Assembly: GCF_016056295.1 (NCBI RefSeq)
Contig: NZ_JAECZB010000012.1
Location: 16,808-80,807, forward strand
From: Atlanticothrix silvestris CENA357
GTDB taxonomy: Bacteria; Cyanobacteriota; Cyanobacteriia; Cyanobacteriales; Nostocaceae
Direction of reading: 5' to 3'
DNA: 64,000 nt
The stretch's first letter is position 1, and each line of letters opens with the position of its first letter. The notes under the pieces are model-generated. The model was not told the DNA's origin, did no database searches, and saw only the letters and a program-made list of their open reading frames with translations. The translations under genes and the position numbers were made by a program. This document shows, one piece after another, positions 1 through 8,978 of the stretch.

Positions 1-735
1 GGAGAAGCTTTTCGCCTAATTCAAACAGGTCAGGCTCAGGCAATGATTTGTGGTGGTACAGAAGCAGCAATTACACCTTTGTGTATAGCTGCCTTCAATT
101 CTGCTAAAACCCTATCAAACAGAAATGAAGAACCCACCCGTGCCTCTCGTCCCTTTGATAAAGAACGAAATGGCTTTGTGATGGGAGAAGGAGCAGGCAT
201 TTTACTCATAGAGGATTTAGAACACGCTATCCGCCGGGGAGCTACTCATATATATGCAGAGATTGTAGGCTACGGTTTAACTTGTGATGCTTATCATATA
301 ACTACTCCAAGCCCTAACGGCGAGGGAGCAACCAGAGCTATGGAACTAGCCTTAAAAGATGCTGGTTTATTCCCCAACGAGGTAAGCTATATTAACGCTC
401 ACGGCACCAGCACTATAGCCAACGATGCCACAGAAACTTTAGCTATTAAGCAAGCTCTAGGAAATCGTGCCCTCGAAATTCCCATTAGTTCCACAAAATC
501 GATGACTGGTCATCTTTTGGGGGCTTCTGGAGGCATTGAAGCTATTGCAACAGTGTTAACAGTAGGTCTTGATCTCATTCCACCAACAATTAATCTAGAC
601 CAACCAGATCCAAAATGTGACTTAGATTATGTTCCCCACACAAGCCGAAATCAAAGAGTAGATGTTGCTCTTTCTAACTCTTTCGGTTTTGGAGGTCATA
701 ATGTTTCTTTAGCTTTCAAAAAATTTGAAGATTAA
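1..735 (+). CDS. beta-ketoacyl-ACP synthase II (FabF-type), 5' end outside window
   Basis: Condensing enzyme of the KAS I/II type, which elongates an acyl-ACP with malonyl-ACP by decarboxylative Claisen condensation. The reading frame is open from base 1 ([16 protein letters not shown]...), so the gene enters from the left; 244 residues are visible of about 415 usual for FabF. The two catalytic histidines are present in [16 protein letters not shown] and [12 protein letters not shown], and the C-terminal [10 protein letters not shown] glycine motif is intact. The nucleophilic cysteine would lie upstream, out of view. A canonical KASIII follows 193 bases downstream on the same strand, then an ammonia lyase, so this is probably a pathway copy and not the housekeeping fabF. 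That role is inferred from position only. Confidence 0.88.
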   Translation, partial: GEAFRLIQTGQAQAMICGGTEAAITPLCIAAFNSAKTLSNRNEEPTRASRPFDKERNGFVMGEGAGILLIEDLEHAIRRGATHIYAEIVGYGLTCDAYHITTPSPNGEGATRAMELALKDAGLFPNEVSYINAHGTSTIANDATETLAIKQALGNRALEIPISSTKSMTGHLLGASGGIEAIATVLTVGLDLIPPTINLDQPDPKCDLDYVPHTSRNQRVDVALSNSFGFGGHNVSLAFKKFED

Positions 736-928
736 TAAGGGGCAAGGGTCATGGGGCATGAAAAAGAGGAATTGGAGCAGGGTGTAGGGGGGAGTGAAGA
801 ATGTCTTGAATTTGTTCATAATCTTTCTTTTTCCTTGTCTCCTTGCTCCCCTGGTTCCTCTGCCTATCCTTGCAACTCAAGCAGAATCAAAGATTTCGAT
901 TACAAGCCCTAATTAGCAAATAAAGCAG

Positions 929-1939
929 ATGAAATCCTTAGTAAGACAAGGTGTTGTCCTGACGGGGACTGGTTCTGCGGTTTCTGAGACGTATTTAGAT
1001 AATCATCAACTCAATCAAATGGTGGTTACCTCTGATGATTGGATAAAAACTCGTACAGGAATCAGCCGCCGCCATCTTCTTCCGGCTCAGGATTCGCTCA
1101 CAACTATGGCAACTGAAGCTGCTCAAAAAGCCATAGATATGGCAGGCATAGAACCACAAAAACTAGATTTAATTATTTTAGCTACATCTACCCCTGATGA
1201 TTTGTTTGGTAGTGCCGGTTTAATTCAAGCTCGACTAGGAGCTACCCAAGCTGTAGCTTTTGATTTAACAGCAGCCTGTTCTGGTTTTGTGTTTGGTTTG
1301 GTAACTGCTGCCCAATTTATGCGTACTGGTACTTATCAAAATGTTCTCTTAATCGGTGCTGAAGTACTTTCTCGGTGGGTAGATTGGTCTGACCGACGTA
1401 CCTGTATTCTTTTTGGTGATGGAGCAGGCGCAGTAGTTCTCCAAGCAAGTGACCATGATTGTCTGTTGGGTTTTCAACTTCATACTAATGGTACGCAAAA
1501 TCAATATCTGAAATTGGAGTTCCAAGGCCAAGAGAAACTACTGGTTGATAATATCCGCGTTGGACAAGGTACGTATCAACCCATTTCTATGAACGGGCAA
1601 GAAGTTTACCGCTTTGCCATTCAAAAAGTCCCTGAAGTTATTGAAAAGGCACTATATAGGGCAGGTTTAGAAATTGAGCAGGTAGACTGGCTGTTGATGC
1701 ATCAGGCCAATCGGCGGATTTTAGATGCTGTGGCTGAGCGCTTAGGTATCCCTGAGCAAAAAATCATTAGCAATTTAGCAAATTATGGAAATACCTCTGC
1801 TGCTTCAATTCCTTTGGCTTTGGATGAAGCTGTTCGCCGTGGGCAAATTAAAGCAAATGATGTCGTGGCTTTAGCTGGATTTGGAGCCGGACTTTCTTGG
1901 GGGGCTGCCATTGTTGAGTGGGGTTCTCTTAATTCGTAA
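929..1939 (+). CDS. beta-ketoacyl-ACP synthase III (FabH family), canonical triad
   Basis: 336 residues, the normal FabH length. KASIII enzymes start fatty acid or polyketide chains by condensing an acyl-CoA with malonyl-ACP. The triad is complete: Cys in DLTAACSGFVFG, His in LLMHQANRRI and Asn in ANYGNTSAAS, with the C-terminal GFGAGLSWGAA loop. The N-terminus (VVLTGTGSAVSETYLDN) begins the usual GxGxxxP region, though the proline is replaced. It lies between a FabF-type synthase and an ammonia lyase on the same strand, so it is probably a second, pathway-dedicated fabH; a chain-starter role for the cluster product is inference. It differs clearly from the two His-less KASIII-like proteins at 7589 and 39935. 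Confidence 0.9.
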   Translation: MKSLVRQGVVLTGTGSAVSETYLDNHQLNQMVVTSDDWIKTRTGISRRHLLPAQDSLTTMATEAAQKAIDMAGIEPQKLDLIILATSTPDDLFGSAGLIQARLGATQAVAFDLTAACSGFVFGLVTAAQFMRTGTYQNVLLIGAEVLSRWVDWSDRRTCILFGDGAGAVVLQASDHDCLLGFQLHTNGTQNQYLKLEFQGQEKLLVDNIRVGQGTYQPISMNGQEVYRFAIQKVPEVIEKALYRAGLEIEQVDWLLMHQANRRILDAVAERLGIPEQKIISNLANYGNTSAASIPLALDEAVRRGQIKANDVVALAGFGAGLSWGAAIVEWGSLNS

Positions 1940-2048
1940 AGCAGTACGGTCTTGGGGTCTCCCCTAGTGGAGTAACTGCTGTTAGCGTAGCGCTAGCGAG
2001 CTTGCGAGCGCCACCCGAAGGGTAATTCTTAATTCAAACATCAACTCT

Positions 2049-2122
2049 TACCTTTGCGCCTTTGCGCGGCAGTCGCTTCAAGTCGGCAGAGCCGCCCAAT
2101 GCGCTACCTTGCCTTTGCGTGA
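2049..2122 (-). repeat. 74-bp dispersed repeat, intergenic copy
   Basis: Lies between the KASIII and ammonia lyase genes. Its sequence matches the reverse complement of 59305-59378, which sits inside the polyketide synthase gene, at 67 of 74 positions by hand alignment. Both copies contain the cores CAGTCGCTTCAAGTCGG and GCGCCTTTGCGCGGC. A shorter related stretch is at about 7400-7470. Just upstream, 1990-2015 is rich in GCTAGCG-type palindromes, also typical of Nostoc dispersed repeats. Confidence 0.8.
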
Positions 2123-2137
2123 AACAAAAATCATCCC

Positions 2138-3841
2138 ATGAATACATTATCTCTACAACAGAACATTACGCGTTCTTGGCAACTACCCTTCATTGACACT
2201 TCAGATTCAACCGTAATTGTAGGCGATCGCAGTCTCACAATCGATGAAGTTGTGAGTGTGGCACGTTATGGCACACGAGTCACCTTAACTGATAATGCAG
2301 ATGTCATCAAAGGTGTTCAGGCATCCTGTGATTACATTAACAATGCAGTTGAAACAGGACAGCCAATATATGGTGTAACTTCTGGCTTTGGTGGCATGGC
2401 CCATGTTGTCGTTTCTCGCGAACAAGCAGCCGAACTTCAAACCAACTTAATTTGGTTTCTAAAGTCTGGAGCCGGGGGAAGATTACCCTTAGCAGATGTC
2501 CGCGCTGCCATGCTTTTACGTGCCAACTCCCATCTATATGGTGCATCAGGCATTCGTCTGGAATTGATTCGGCGGCTCGAAACTTTCCTCAATACTGGCG
2601 TTACACCTCATGTATATGAGTTTGGCTCTATTGGTGCTAGTGGTGATTTAGTGCCGTTATCTTATATTACTGGTGCGCTAATCGGTCTAGATTCCAGTTT
2701 TAGCGTTGACTTCAACGGTAAAGAAATGAGTGCCCCAACAGCTCTGCGCCAGCTAAGTTTGCCACAGTTGCAACTGCAACCGAAGGAAGGCTTGGCGATG
2801 ATGAATGGCACTTCAGTCATGACAGGTATTGCAGCTAACTGTGTGTATGATGCTAGAGTTTTACTCGCACTCGCAATGGGTGTACACGCCTTAGCTATCC
2901 AAGGTTTATACGGCACAAATCAATCTTTCCACCCATTTATCCATCAGCGCAAACCACATCATGGTCAACTATGGACAGCGAACCAGATGTTTACCCTGCT
3001 TCAGGGTTCACACTTAGTTCGTGATGAATTAGATGGTAAACACGAATACCGTGGTCAAGAGTTAATCCAGGATCGTTACTCTCTGAGGTGTTTACCACAG
3101 TACATAGGGCCAATCGTTGACGGAGTATTGCAAATTACCAAACAAATCGAGATAGAAATGAACTCAGTCACCGACAACCCACTGATTGATGTCGAGAACC
3201 AAGCTAGCTATCATGGCGGTAATTTTCTTGGACAGTACGTGGGTATGGGAATGGATCACCTGCGTTACTACATCGGGCTATTGGCTAAGCATATCGATGT
3301 ACAAATTGCACTTCTTGTTTCACCAGAGTTTAGTAATGGGCTACCACCGTCTTTAGTTGGCAACCCAGAACGTAGCGTGAACATGGGACTCAAAGGTCTG
3401 CAAATTAGTGGTAACTCGATTATGCCTCTGTTGACCTTCTATGGAAATTCTTTAGCCGATCGCTTTCCTACCCATGCTGAACAATTTAATCAAAACATCA
3501 ACAGCCAAGGATACACTTCAGCAACTCTAGCCCGCCGTTCTGTAGATATATTTCAGAATTATATGGCGATCGCCCTGATGTTTGGAGTCCAAGCCGTTGA
3601 TCTCCGCACATATAAAATGGCTGGTCATTACGACGCGCGTCAATGTCTATCACCTGCCACTGTTGAGTTATACACAGCAGTTCGTCAAGTAGTTGGAAAG
3701 CCGCCAAGTTCTTTACGTCCATACATTTGGAACGATAATGAGCAGTCCCTAGATAAACATATTGCCCGAATTTCTGCTGATATAGCTACTGGTGGTCTAA
3801 TTGTGCAAGCTGTTCAAGATCTCTTGTCAAGCTTGCATTAG
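2138..3841 (+). CDS. phenylalanine ammonia lyase (MIO enzyme)
   Basis: Removes ammonia from L-phenylalanine to give trans-cinnamate. 567 residues, the same length as the Anabaena enzyme AvPAL, which it resembles closely throughout. The electrophilic MIO group forms from Ala167-Ser168-Gly169 in FGSIGASGDLVPLS; the catalytic Tyr78 is in PIYGVTSGFGG. The substrate-selecting pair is Phe107-Leu108 (LIWFLKS), as in phenylalanine-specific enzymes; tyrosine lyases have His at the first position and histidine lyases Ser-His. It heads a same-strand series with a ligase (145 bases downstream), a ThDP enzyme and a KASIII-like enzyme, which points to cinnamate as a building block for a natural product. 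Histidine utilisation is very unlikely given these residues and neighbours. Confidence 0.95.
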   Translation: MNTLSLQQNITRSWQLPFIDTSDSTVIVGDRSLTIDEVVSVARYGTRVTLTDNADVIKGVQASCDYINNAVETGQPIYGVTSGFGGMAHVVVSREQAAELQTNLIWFLKSGAGGRLPLADVRAAMLLRANSHLYGASGIRLELIRRLETFLNTGVTPHVYEFGSIGASGDLVPLSYITGALIGLDSSFSVDFNGKEMSAPTALRQLSLPQLQLQPKEGLAMMNGTSVMTGIAANCVYDARVLLALAMGVHALAIQGLYGTNQSFHPFIHQRKPHHGQLWTANQMFTLLQGSHLVRDELDGKHEYRGQELIQDRYSLRCLPQYIGPIVDGVLQITKQIEIEMNSVTDNPLIDVENQASYHGGNFLGQYVGMGMDHLRYYIGLLAKHIDVQIALLVSPEFSNGLPPSLVGNPERSVNMGLKGLQISGNSIMPLLTFYGNSLADRFPTHAEQFNQNINSQGYTSATLARRSVDIFQNYMAIALMFGVQAVDLRTYKMAGHYDARQCLSPATVELYTAVRQVVGKPPSSLRPYIWNDNEQSLDKHIARISADIATGGLIVQAVQDLLSSLH

Positions 3842-3986
3842 GCCATTTCAAAAAGTACAAACCTCCTGCTCTTTGGCGTTGTCAATTATTAGTGAGTGAA
3901 TCAACACATTTGTTGCATAAAGTCCTTACATCAAGCTGATAACTACAACAACAAGAGCTACAAATTCAAATTTCGCAACAACTTTT

Positions 3987-5507
3987 ATGAATATTGCACA
4001 AAATGTAGAGCTTGGTTGCTATCTTTTTCCTAACAAACCAGCGCTAATTTTTGAAGGATTATATTTCACGTATAAACACCTCAACGAAATGGCAAATCGC
4101 TTTGCCAATGCTTTGCTTGGGTTAGGAGTTAGGCGTGGAGATCGGATAGCTTTATTTTTACCAAACATTCCCGAATTTGTCATTTCCTATCTTGGTATTC
4201 TCAAAATCGGTGCGATCGCAGTTTCAATCAATGTCATGCTCAAAAGTGATGAAGTCAGCTATATTCTCAACGATTGTGCTGCCAAAATTATCATTACAAC
4301 AGAGTTACAAAGTGAGTATGTACAAGAGGCAGATTTACCTCAGCTAAAACACATTCTGATTGCAGAAGGCACAGCTAAAAAAGGTATTAGTCTCACCAAA
4401 TTAATGGCAAAGGCTTCTCCTGAAGCACGCGCAATTGAAATGGATCGCCATGCTCCTGCAAGTATCCTCTATACATCAGGCACAACAGGCTTTCCCAAAG
4501 GAGCAACCTTATCTCATAGCAATGTACTTTTTAATAGTTACTGTGCTAACTCTTGTTATCGCATTCAAAAGAGCGATCGCCTACTACTTTACTTACCTTT
4601 ATTTCATTGTTTTGGTCAAAATGCTATTCTGAATGCTGGTTTGTCTGCCTGTGCGACTATTATCTTACAACGCCGATTTGAACCAGAGCAAGTCTTAAAA
4701 ACTATCACTGATCATCAAGTAACAATGTTATTTGGAGTGCCGACTGTATTCATCAAACTGCTGAATATGGATACCTCTGAATGTAATCTTAAAAACATTC
4801 GTTATTACTTCTCAGCAGCCGCACCTATGCCTTTTGAAGTGGCCAATAATTGGTATAAAAAGTATAAATTTGTTATTCACGAAGGATATGGTCTAACTGA
4901 AACATCGCCATTTGCTACTTATAATCACAACCAAAAATATAAATTAGGTAGCGTGGGAACTTCTGTTGCAAATGTAGAAATAAAAATTGTCGATGATCAT
5001 GGTGATCAAGTACCAACAGGAGAATCAGGTGAGATATTAATCAAGGGTTCAAATGTGATGCTTGGTTATTGGAATCGTCCCTTTGAAACCGCAGAAGTGA
5101 TTAAAAATGGTTGGTTTCACACTGGCGATATTGGCCGGACAGATGAAGAGGGTTTTTTCTACATAATTGATCGCTTAAAAGACATGATCAATGTTTCTGG
5201 ATTTAAAGTATACCCAACCGAAGTTGAAAATGTGATTTATCAACATCCAGCAGTTGCTGAAGTAGCTGTTTATGGAGTTTGCGATCGCTTCAAAAGTGAG
5301 ACTGTCAAAGCAAATATTGTTCTCAAAACTGGCTATGCGATCGCAGCACAACAAATCATTGATTTTTGTTCTCAAAGGATGGCAACCTACAAAATTCCTC
5401 GTGTCATTAAATTTGTAGATGCAATTCCTAAAAACTCAACCGGGAAAGCGCTAAAGCGAGTTTTACGTCAAGAATCATCATCTCAGCTTGCTGCTGTGAC
5501 TCATTAA
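3987..5507 (+). CDS. AMP-forming acid-CoA/ACP ligase (4-coumarate/cinnamate-CoA ligase-like)
   Basis: ANL-superfamily adenylating enzyme, 506 residues, near-complete length. Core motifs are visible in order: P-loop YTSGTTGFPKG (about residue 160), YGLTETSP, GWFHTGDIG, the hinge region DRLKDMINVSGFKVYP and the C-terminal catalytic lysine in PKNSTGKALKR. It would activate a carboxylic acid to the AMP ester and pass it to CoA or a carrier protein. The ammonia lyase next door makes cinnamate the obvious substrate, parallel to the lyase/ligase pair of bacterial stilbene synthesis; a fatty acid substrate cannot be excluded from sequence. It ends 30 bases before the ThDP enzyme, so the two are probably co-transcribed. 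Confidence 0.88.
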   Translation: MNIAQNVELGCYLFPNKPALIFEGLYFTYKHLNEMANRFANALLGLGVRRGDRIALFLPNIPEFVISYLGILKIGAIAVSINVMLKSDEVSYILNDCAAKIIITTELQSEYVQEADLPQLKHILIAEGTAKKGISLTKLMAKASPEARAIEMDRHAPASILYTSGTTGFPKGATLSHSNVLFNSYCANSCYRIQKSDRLLLYLPLFHCFGQNAILNAGLSACATIILQRRFEPEQVLKTITDHQVTMLFGVPTVFIKLLNMDTSECNLKNIRYYFSAAAPMPFEVANNWYKKYKFVIHEGYGLTETSPFATYNHNQKYKLGSVGTSVANVEIKIVDDHGDQVPTGESGEILIKGSNVMLGYWNRPFETAEVIKNGWFHTGDIGRTDEEGFFYIIDRLKDMINVSGFKVYPTEVENVIYQHPAVAEVAVYGVCDRFKSETVKANIVLKTGYAIAAQQIIDFCSQRMATYKIPRVIKFVDAIPKNSTGKALKRVLRQESSSQLAAVTH

Positions 5508-5537
5508 TACAATTTTGTAAAATTAAAGTAGGCGATC

Positions 5538-7292
5538 GTGAAAATTAAAACTATTACCAAAACCTTAAATCCATTAGAGCAGTTACCAAGAAATACTACT
5601 ATCCCATCCAATCCCATATCAATTGAACAAACAAATGATTGGACGGTTGCAACAGCTTTAGTCAAGACATTAGAAGATTTGGGAGTCCGCTATGCTTTTG
5701 GTCTGTTTGGAGGCGGAATCACACCCCTTGTAGCCAGCCTAGAGCAAAGCTCAATCCAAGTGCTGCAATTTCGCCATGAAGCCGGAGCCGCATTTGCAGC
5801 TATTGAGTCTTATTTTGCTAGCGGACACCCCGTTGTCGTATTCAGCACAACTGGCCCAGGTATTACCAACGCTCTAACTGGACTGTTTGCTGCTCGTTGG
5901 GAAGGAGCAAAAATTATTTTCTTGTCACCTTGCACCTCTGCAACCCAACGCGGACGCTGGGCTTTTCAAGAAACCAGCCCATACACCATGTCTAATACAG
6001 GCATTTTTACATCAGGAACATTATTTAACTATGCCACCACTGTTGAATGCAGTTCGGAACTTCCAGAAATTGCTCGCAGACTTGCACTAGGTTTAGGAAA
6101 ACCAGGCGGCTTTGTAGGCCATATCAGTATTCCCAGATCAATTCAGACAAGTTCACTCACGACACCATTACCTCGCGTGAATTTCTCACAAACTCCCGTA
6201 ACTGCTGGAGAAGATGCTATCAGCAAATCTTTACAACTGCTATGTGAAGGGCCATTTGCGATTTGGGTCGGATTCGGTGCAAGGGGTGCAACTGCGGAAA
6301 TCCGCCAACTTGCTGAGAGAACTAACGCTCCAGTGATGACATCCTCCCGTGGTAAGGGGATATTTCCTGAAGATCATCCTCAGTTTATCGGTGTAACAGG
6401 CTTCGGCGGACATAGCTCTGTTCTGGAATATATGCAAAAACAGCGTCCTTTGCGTATCTTAGTTTTGGGAACTAGGCTAGGTGAATTTACCTCATTTTGG
6501 AGTCCGGCGATGGTTCCCTCACGCGGTTTTGTACATGTGGATATCGACCCAGAAGTACCGGGAACTGCTTATCCATTGGCAGAGACATTCTCCATTCAAT
6601 CTGACGTAGGAACTTTTGTTAAGGCTTTATTAAAGTATTTTCCAGAGTCTTCTCGTCCATCACCAACGTTACCCCTACCCCGTCCTGAATACGAGGCAAT
6701 TAAGCCCTGCATAAATGGTCTAATACGTCCTGAAATGCTAATGGATGCTATTCAAAGGACAATTGTCGAAAACAGCGATGCCGTAATCATTACTGAGGCT
6801 GGTAACTCTTTTGCTTGGGGAACCCACACACTGCGATTTGCAACACCAGGGCGCTATCGGGTAAGTACCGGGTTTGGCTCAATGGGACACGCTGGTACGG
6901 GTGTCTTAGGTGCAGCACTAGCGCGAAATCGTAAAGCTGTAGCCATTCTTGGTGATGGTGCCATGCTCATGAATAGCGAAATCAGTACCGCTGTCAAACA
7001 CAAAATTCCTGCTGTCTGGATTGTCCTCAACGATGCACGTTACAACATGTGCGACCAGGGCATGAACATGGAGGGATTTTACGGTGTAGATGCAGAAATT
7101 GAGACCGCAGATTTCGTAATGATTGCCCGTGGTATGGGAGCCGATGGCATTCGTGTACATAACGAATCTGATATTGCAGCAGCTCTAGAAACAGCCCTAA
7201 CTTCACTTGTCCCATTTGTTGTCGATGTCATCATCGATCCAACTCGACCAGCACCGATTGGCAGCCGGATTAACAGCCTTATTAGTCAATAA
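5538..7292 (+). CDS. ThDP-dependent enzyme, acetolactate synthase-like (furanolide module 1)
   Basis: Starts with GTG 30 bases after the ligase; 584 residues. The three-domain acetolactate synthase/benzoylformate decarboxylase fold is indicated by the cofactor-activating Glu81 in FRHEAGAAFAA, TTGPGITNALTGLF, and the ThDP/Mg motif GDGAMLMN (from residue 472) ending with VLND 25 residues later. Housekeeping acetolactate synthases have a different local context and a regulatory subunit, neither seen here. Family enzymes decarboxylate a 2-oxo acid and add the resulting acyl anion to a second carbonyl or an activated alkene. With lyase, ligase and KASIII-like partner, I infer C-C coupling of a 2-oxo acid (such as 3-methyl-2-oxobutanoate) to a cinnamoyl thioester. 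A clear paralogue is at 41089-42963. Confidence 0.85.
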   Translation: MKIKTITKTLNPLEQLPRNTTIPSNPISIEQTNDWTVATALVKTLEDLGVRYAFGLFGGGITPLVASLEQSSIQVLQFRHEAGAAFAAIESYFASGHPVVVFSTTGPGITNALTGLFAARWEGAKIIFLSPCTSATQRGRWAFQETSPYTMSNTGIFTSGTLFNYATTVECSSELPEIARRLALGLGKPGGFVGHISIPRSIQTSSLTTPLPRVNFSQTPVTAGEDAISKSLQLLCEGPFAIWVGFGARGATAEIRQLAERTNAPVMTSSRGKGIFPEDHPQFIGVTGFGGHSSVLEYMQKQRPLRILVLGTRLGEFTSFWSPAMVPSRGFVHVDIDPEVPGTAYPLAETFSIQSDVGTFVKALLKYFPESSRPSPTLPLPRPEYEAIKPCINGLIRPEMLMDAIQRTIVENSDAVIITEAGNSFAWGTHTLRFATPGRYRVSTGFGSMGHAGTGVLGAALARNRKAVAILGDGAMLMNSEISTAVKHKIPAVWIVLNDARYNMCDQGMNMEGFYGVDAEIETADFVMIARGMGADGIRVHNESDIAAALETALTSLVPFVVDVIIDPTRPAPIGSRINSLISQ

Positions 7293-7379
7293 GGCGTTGC
7301 ATATTTGCGAGATGAATGTAAGATTTTGGCGTTGCTGAATTAAGATATGAAATTCAAAAATCAAGTATTCTCCACTCTT

Positions 7380-7500
7380 ACTCTCTGCGGCTCTGCGCTA
7401 CGCCAGTCGCTTCAAGGGGGAGGCAGCCGTGTGGGCGGGTTTCCCGACTTGAACGAACTGCCGTGGGAACCCCCGCACAGCGCTGGCTCCTCTGCGTGAG
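7380..7500. repeat. dispersed palindromic repeat between the ThDP and KASIII-like genes
   Basis: The gap 7293-7588 carries a composite element with CAGTCGCTTCAAG, GCGGGTTTCCCGACTTGAACG and GGGAACCCCCGCAC. These words recur at 2049-2122, 27435-27483, 39700-39870, 48600-48680 and 59305-59378. In one frame the stretch can be read as an N-terminal extension of the next gene (from 7463), but the repeat origin and the better ATG at 7589 argue against that. Confidence 0.7.
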
Positions 7501-7588
7501 ACAAAAATCATCTCATCAATCAGCAACACCGTCAATAATAATTCCTTCCTTTGCTCCCTCATTTCCCCACTTTTTAACGAGATTCATC

Positions 7589-8740
7589 ATGATCTATCCA
7601 CCAGTAGGTATTCGTTCAATTGCAGTCAACTTTCCCAGGGTCATTCGCACAAACGATTATTGGCGAGAAAATTACCCTGATGTAGTTGCAACAGCCGAGC
7701 AAAAAAGTTTATCAAAAGTATTTTCACCTGCTGATGCCACTCCCAGTAATGAATTTGAACTCGAAATGGCACCATATCTCAAAGACCCTTTCCGTGGTAC
7801 TGTCGAGCGCCGGATACTGAGTCCGGACGAGTCATCACTCACACTAGAATATGGCGCAGCCAAAGATGCGATCGCAGCAACACAAATGTCTCCTGAAGAC
7901 ATCGATTTGATGATTGTTGCTTCACTTTGGCCAGAAAATATTCTACCTGGCAATGCCGCCTTTCTCGCTAATCAACTAGGTTTGCGTGGTGCTGCTTGGA
8001 ATCTTGATTCTACCTGTTCTAATGCTATGGTTGCATTGCAAAATGCCACGGCGCTAGTGCGAACTGGAGAATACCGCAATGTATTGGTGGTAGTATCTTG
8101 CACCTATTCTCGCTTTACTGACGAAAACGATACTCTTTCGTGGTTTTTTGGTGACGGTGCTGGAGCTTTTGTGGTAGCACCGCTAAGATCAAATCAAGGA
8201 ATCCTTAGTACTAAAATTGTCAATACATCTGCAACTTGTGGCACCTTCTATAATGAATTAACTACGAATGCTGAAGGCAAGCCGAGGATGTTAATCCGAG
8301 CAGCCAAAAACACCAATAGGGTATTGAGCGAAACTGCTGTAGATTACCTCCGTGAGTGTTGCTTGGGCGCGATGGTTGCTGCTGGTGTAACCCTTAATGA
8401 AATTAAATTTTTTGCTTTTAATACACCCACTGCTTGGTATTCGCGTCTCTGCATCGAAGCATTAGGAATCGATCCAGAACGAACAATCAACCTTTATCCG
8501 CACTATGCAAACATCGGGCCAATGCTGCCCATTGCTAATCTTTACCACGGCGCACAATTAGGCAAGATTCACGAAAACGATTTGGTTCTTGTATACACTA
8601 TTGGCTCAGTATCCAACGCTGCTGCAACTGTAATGCGCTGGGGCAATGTTGCTCTAGGCTCAGCACCTGTCACCTCAACTAATCTAACTGTTGATACCGA
8701 GTTGCGCTCAAAGATAGTAACTCAGGGTTCAGATAGATAA
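7589..8740 (+). CDS. divergent KASIII-like C-C bond-forming enzyme (furanolide synthase-like, module 1)
   Basis: Thiolase-fold protein of 383 residues from the ATG at 7589. An earlier in-frame ATG at 7463 would add 42 residues encoded by repeat DNA, and the paralogue at 39935 starts at the equivalent of 7589. The nucleophile Cys143 is present (LDSTCSNAMVAL) and the active-site Asn is kept in HYANIGPMLP. The catalytic His of FabH (HQAN) is absent: the aligned segment reads FFAFNTPTAWY. A His directly before the Asn motif (NLYPHYANIG) is shared with the paralogue and could substitute. Loss of the decarboxylation His suggests a reaction other than malonyl-ACP condensation. As the partner of the ThDP enzyme I infer a role in closing the gamma-butyrolactone skeleton. 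Confidence 0.82.
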   Translation: MIYPPVGIRSIAVNFPRVIRTNDYWRENYPDVVATAEQKSLSKVFSPADATPSNEFELEMAPYLKDPFRGTVERRILSPDESSLTLEYGAAKDAIAATQMSPEDIDLMIVASLWPENILPGNAAFLANQLGLRGAAWNLDSTCSNAMVALQNATALVRTGEYRNVLVVVSCTYSRFTDENDTLSWFFGDGAGAFVVAPLRSNQGILSTKIVNTSATCGTFYNELTTNAEGKPRMLIRAAKNTNRVLSETAVDYLRECCLGAMVAAGVTLNEIKFFAFNTPTAWYSRLCIEALGIDPERTINLYPHYANIGPMLPIANLYHGAQLGKIHENDLVLVYTIGSVSNAAATVMRWGNVALGSAPVTSTNLTVDTELRSKIVTQGSDR

Positions 8741-8831
8741 GCAATGCCCCATTTCTAGATACTATTTCTGAATGCAACTTAGTATGAGTCAATACATTTC
8801 GGTTAAGGTTTTTTGATAGATCACAAAGACG

Positions 8832-8886
8832 CGATAAATCGCCGTCTTTACAAGAATCAGCCCTTCGTAGAGACGGCGATTTATCG
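8832..8886. terminator. hairpin between convergent genes
   Basis: Perfect 16-bp stem CGATAAATCGCCGTCT (8832-8847) with its reverse complement at 8871-8886, loop of 23 bases. It lies between the convergent KASIII-like gene and the WD40 gene, where it could end transcription from both sides, but there is no clear U tract. The same core occurs in a hairpin at 45733-45754, so it is also a dispersed repeat. Confidence 0.55.
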
Positions 8887-8889
8887 AGG

Positions 8890-8944
8890 TTCGTAGTAAG
8901 CACTTTAGTACTTAAATATTGAGGACTAAAGTCCTGACTACGAA
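8890..8944. repeat. imperfect palindrome, 'GGACTAAAGTCC' type
   Basis: Arms 8890-8912 and 8922-8944 pair with three mismatches around ACTTTAGTACT / GGACTAAAGTCC. Related AAGGACTAAAGTCCTT palindromes occur near 20110-20127 and, more weakly, at 13093-13114. Dispersed hairpins of this type are common between Nostoc genes; no function is evident. Confidence 0.6.
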
Positions 8945-8978
8945 CTTATTATCCCGTCTTAACTTATAAGACAGACCA

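Noticed and set aside
5538..7292. Housekeeping acetolactate synthase (ilvB)
   Set aside because: No regulatory subunit nearby, a diverged paralogue with the same KASIII-like partner exists, and the neighbours are aromatic-pathway genes.
7463..7588. N-terminal extension of the KASIII-like protein from the ATG at 7463
   Set aside because: Encoded by dispersed-repeat DNA, and the paralogue at 39935 starts at the equivalent of the ATG at 7589.
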